A DNA stretch of 64,000 nucleotides. Origin: Bombus terrestris (Eukaryota; Arthropoda; Insecta; Hymenoptera; Apidae). Location: assembly GCF_910591885.1 (NCBI RefSeq), contig NC_063271.1, positions 10,037,001-10,101,000 on the forward strand, written 5' to 3'. The translations under genes and the position numbers were made by a program. The notes beneath the pieces are model-generated. The model saw only the letters and a program-made list of their open reading frames with translations, had not been told where the DNA came from and ran no database searches. This document shows, piece after piece, positions 60,244 to 64,000 of the stretch (position 1 is its first letter; every line of letters begins with the position of its first letter).

Positions 60244-62265
60244 CTGTCCATTCTGGCTAAAAAGGTAACGAGAGGATGGTAGCACGCTGGGGGTAGCCAC
60301 CAACATGTTAATATAACTGTTAAAAAATTCTACCAAATGTCTAAATTCGACAAATTGTGAATTTCAATAAATAAATAAAAAAAACCTTGCGCAATAAGCT
60401 AATTCCTTTGTTTGGAGTACGTAAAGGCGACGGTCATAGTCGTAGCTGTTTTTCTTATCTTAACGAACTGAATTTTTTGGCTTTAAACGCGAAACCCCAA
60501 ATTCTGCGTTCAACTTGCTGACCGCTTAAAATCCTTATTGCCAATTGTATCATCAGATGTTTCCAATGCAATATCATATATTCTTTAAGCTTTGGACACC
60601 ATTGGCGTGCCATCCGGGGGATTTATGAGCGGACACAATTATTGGTTAGAAGATCGCCTAGCTTGCACCGGCCTCTCTCAAAATCGCACGTTGTTTATCG
60701 CGGAGCACAAACCAAAGAACAATACGAGATAGCGGAATCCGAACGAGGAGCATCCACCTTTTGAGTTTCGTTTTTTTATTGGACGCATGCGGCACAGTAG
60801 CATTATGTAATATCACCAAGAATTACCAGACGAAGTAAGCACGTGGATATCCTCCACAATTGACATAATCAGATTTACATTACCGGTTTTTATGATTGTG
60901 ACGAACACTTCTTTTAGGATTTGGTGACACTTGGACTTTGTCTACCGGTTTCCTGCACCAAACACGATATAGCTACAATGCTAGATAAAGTCTTGCATAA
61001 TAAAACTCTTTTTACCGGAAAACTTTTTACCATAAACTTCAGACTCCTGGAAGTCACTGATTTGGTGTATGATTATCAATGGCTCCTCTCTTCAAAGATG
61101 ATCTCCATCATGTATGTAAATCTCATGCTCTTAATCGATAGTCCTAATTTCTATTCGCAATAGACATAGATAATAATATCATGATCGGCGTTCGAATAAA
61201 TATCAAGTAGAAATTTTAAAACTTTGATTACAGAGGAGTTTTGCTATTATTGTTTACTACCGTGACAGCGGCCACTGTATACGATATTTACCGTCGAAAC
61301 CATGTAAACAGCGAAAAGAAAATCATTGGGCTTTAAGATGGAAATACGGAGGGTAAGCGATACATACGATAATACCTGGTATTCCGTTAATGATTCTGAA
61401 CGCCACGAGTTTATTTTATGGGAATCTATGTAACGTACGGTTAACTTTGAATAGAATTGAAGAATGTAAGAAAAGTAAAATGCAAAACCAGTGACAATGG
61501 ACCGGCACCTTCGGAGTCCAGGCAACAAAATCACATGAACCAATATCTGCTCTGTTTTTCGCTGCTCAGAAATGTACGGAAAATATTTAAAGTGCAAAAG
61601 AGTGTTGGGAATGCTATGGATTATTCTCAGGCATTTGATCATGTTCAGGTTTCATGTTATGGGTACGAAATGGCGTACAATCACGCTTTAGTTTCATTAG
61701 TATATTCCGATTTTTGATATAGCACGACCTTTTTAACGACACCAATCGTGTATGCAGTTGACAAATTGCTTTACTACATGATGGGCGATGAAATACTTAT
61801 GGAAATCAAGTAATCCGACGTTTTCGGTGAACACGTTTTTATTTATGAATGGTTTTCTGATGTCGCATATTTTCCTCAAGCAACAACAAAAATTCAGAGA
61901 GTACCATCTATAACAGAAAGAGAGAATATGCTCCTTCAAATAATTATGAAGCCATATATTAGGTATAGATGATTTTAATGTATCTTTGTGTTTTAATTTA
62001 TGCGCGATGCTAATGCGATGCTAATGAAATAAATACATTAATTTCGAAGGTTACACCTGCATATTTCATCGTTATACTGATGGCGATATTGAATTTTACC
62101 TGGCATGATCATGTATCACCATTTCTTCCCTTTGAGCATCCAAATGATAGGTGTTCTAAATATTTGTGGACTAATATACTTTACATAAACAACTTCTACC
62201 ATTAGAATAACGTAGTACGTATATTTTCTGAGATAATTCATTGCATACATCTTTCACACTACTAG

Positions 62266-62740
62266 TGTAGTATCGTGGAAATTTAGGTATAATTTTTTTC
62301 CTGATACTATTTATAATTTGTAACTTATTTAGGATAAATTAGTTATACAGATATTAATTAGACAGAAAACGATGTTTGTTTAATTTGGAACTAAATGTAA
62401 CAATCTTACTCTAATTCGACCACTCTCGCACCTGAACAACGCCAACAACTCAATCTCTCAGCTACGTTAGTAATTCACGCAATTCGACAACGCTAACAAC
62501 TCTACTCTTCGACTCCTCGATTTACTCTGACCTCTCGACTCACTTTCCTTCTCAATCAACAACAACTTTCTTAGATTCAAATCGTCTTCCTCTGTTGGCG
62601 TTATATTTTCCCCTCTCTAATGCCGTCCTGTTAGGTGACTTTAGTCACATAGGCTTTTTTCCATATGTAAACTAACGACCAAAGGACAGACGACATTGTT
62701 TTGATCGATTTCTAACCAGGCTTTTTCCTCACGATACTAT
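62266..62740 (-). mobile_element. Solo-LTR-like dispersed repeat, copy 4, in intron 7 of the NRF pseudogene
   Basis: Flanked by ACTAG (62261-62265) and ATTAG (62741-62745). The intact gene has ACTAG once at the same place, so this is a clean 5-base target duplication with one later change. Plus-strand ends are TGTAGTATCGTGG and CACGATACTAT, i.e. inverted termini of about 11 bases. No open frame. It shares AAAACGATGTTTGTTTAA-like and CCTATGTGAC-type blocks with the other copies. Confidence 0.7.
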
Positions 62741-64000
62741 ATTAGAAAAGAATCGTTTCGAAGAGAAGTACTGTTTGCAATGTCTCATTTGGAATTGGTA
62801 CTTGCCCAATGATATGCAGTTCTTCGTATTTGGCTGTTGTCTCCTAATGTTATCGATCACATGAGTTTGAAATTTGGTTTTGTACTCATTCATTGGCCAA
62901 TTTTACCCGGCCGCTAAAATCGACTATTGCAGACATTATAATATTGCCATTGGTTTAGGCCTTTTTACGTTAGTTTCATCGATAGGATCATTCGTTCGGG
63001 ATCATTCGATACACACTTAATTACCAGTCTTCGGAAATATACAAAATTTTTAACATTTTTTTTATTTTATAACATAGTTTATAACACAGGAAATATGTAA
63101 ATATATGAATATTTACTTTCCTAGGATTGACGAACAATATAACACGAAGACATACATTTATATACGACCGTGGTGTAGAATATCGCCATGTCTCATAGGA
63201 ATGGCCACATGTCACCTTCTTGCAAAATGGAATTACAAATTGCATTTATCAAAAGTAATGTTTACTATTTGGTCGTTAGACTTATATTTCTCTGCATCTT
63301 TCAATAATGTGATTAAATTTATGTTTCAGAAAAGCTTAATCGTCGGTTGGTCCTTGGCAATTTTATGTAATTGTTCGATTCTCCTCGGAGTCACGAACAA
63401 GAACATATCCTTAGGTCTCTCCGTTCTTTATTTGGCCCTCAGTAGAACAGGCTGGGCAGTAGGCATTGCCTGGCTCGTAGTTGCATGCACCACGAATAAT
63501 GGCGGTAAGTCCACATTTTTCATGTCACTCATTAATGCGTTAATGTCATTCTTCTTGTTATAAATTACACCCAAGTATATTTGATACGTTTGTAGGTATC
63601 GTAAAGAAAATCTTATCACTAGATATTTTCGTTATTTTGAGTAAATTTACGTATGGTGTTTATCTTCTAAACCCTATTTTTGTACTTTCTGTTCTTTCTT
63701 CATGTTATTATCCTTTCTACGTTGATAACGTCACCATTGTACTTACAATGATGAAACTATTTCATTTGGACAATTTCGATGTAATATTACTATTATATTA
63801 TGAAATAACAATTCTGTTTTTCGGGGTACCCTGTTAGTTACAATGGCTGTTTGTAGTTTTAGTGCTTCTATTCTCCTATGTGCAACAATTGAAATGCTGT
63901 TTATGTCACTACTGCGATTGTATAATAGTGCGCGAAGAAAAGCGAAGCGAAATAATTCTTCCTGAATTTTTCGCGTTCGTTATAGATGTATTTATGATGG

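Larger units (their letters stand above)
56176..60385 (+). mobile_element. Full-length, inactive jockey-clade LINE, copy 2, in intron 1 of the NRF pseudogene
   Basis: Target duplication CTTGCGCAA at 56166-56174 and 60386-60394. Starts AGTTCCGTCTGGGCAGGCGA and ends AATAAATAAATAAAAAAAA. At about 4.2 kb it has the same layout as copy 1. Stops at 56524, 56776, 57457 and 58987, a frameshift near 58590, a 4-base loss near 59840 and a deletion of about 70 bases near 60003 disable it. The insertion is in the same orientation as the host gene. Confidence 0.92.
55568..63965 (+). pseudogene. Second NRF-6-like gene copy, decayed
   Basis: Exon equivalents: 55568-55793, 60590-60834, 60918-61111, 61234-61352, 61455-61662, 61758-61962, 62050-62214, 62781-62860, 62933-63032, 63125-63254, 63330-63504, 63596-63738, 63825-63965. 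Exons and introns resemble the intact copy at 44801-48439, so this is a segmental duplicate and not a retrocopy. Damage: TAG 60730 and TAA 60808 in exon 2, TAA 61334 in exon 4, a 35-base loss in exon 5, a 3-base loss in exon 6, and a 1-base loss plus a TAG in exon 7. The acceptor AG has become AA before exon 8, the donor GT has become AT after it, the donor GT has become GG after exon 9, and the acceptor AG has become GG before exon 13. Exon 1 and exons 10-12 remain open. A LINE lies in intron 1 and a solo-LTR-like element in intron 7. Confidence 0.9.

Overview
The window is insect nuclear DNA, most likely from a hymenopteran and perhaps a bee. This rests on its A+T-rich composition with scattered GC-richer islands, genes made of short exons with GT-AG introns, several mariner and piggyBac-type miniature elements, jockey-type LINEs, and a fragment resembling GC-rich R1-like retroelements. 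The species is an inference. There are no prokaryotic features, CRISPR arrays or tRNA genes that I can see.

Left part (about 1-14.2 kb, minus strand): the 5' portion of an SLC16 (monocarboxylate transporter) type gene. Four coding exons join in phase (13877-13707, 12373-12208, 2104-1982, 954-781). They give a cytosolic N-terminal extension of about 160 residues, followed by the family motif and first membrane helix. The rest of the gene lies beyond position 1. One intron is about 10 kb.

Middle part (about 14.2-36.3 kb): mostly non-coding DNA containing mobile-element debris. It holds mariner-type miniature elements (17.1-17.6, 25.7, 26.4, 34.0-34.3 kb), a piggyBac-type miniature element with TTAA target duplications (34.75-35.01 kb), three copies of a solo-LTR-like family (20.5, 28.9, 32.3 kb), a GC-rich 5'-truncated non-LTR retroelement with target-site duplication (30.87-31.79 kb), a long inverted repeat (32.0/33.6 kb) and a promoter-like island (21.1-21.3 kb).

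Right part (36.3-64 kb): two full-length but dead jockey-clade LINEs on the plus strand (36.37-40.57 and 56.18-60.39 kb) and a truncated, internally deleted third copy on the minus strand (49.5-51.2 kb). Around these lies a tandem duplication of a gene of the 'nose resistant to fluoxetine 6' (NRF-6) acyltransferase family. The left copy (44801-48439) can be read as 13 in-phase exons coding for 725 residues. The right copy (55568-63965) is a pseudogene with premature stops, indels and broken splice sites. A LINE sits in its intron 1 and a solo-LTR-like element in its intron 7. An internally deleted mauritiana-type mariner lies between the two copies.

I found no evidence for a novel multi-gene system. 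The most informative points are: two nonsense codons, both TAA followed by CTA, shared by the two LINE copies; a conflicting shared frameshift that suggests mosaic ancestry; a well-placed initiator plus downstream promoter element at the LINE 5' end; the decay of one NRF duplicate beside an intact sister; and the unusual N-terminal extension of the transporter.
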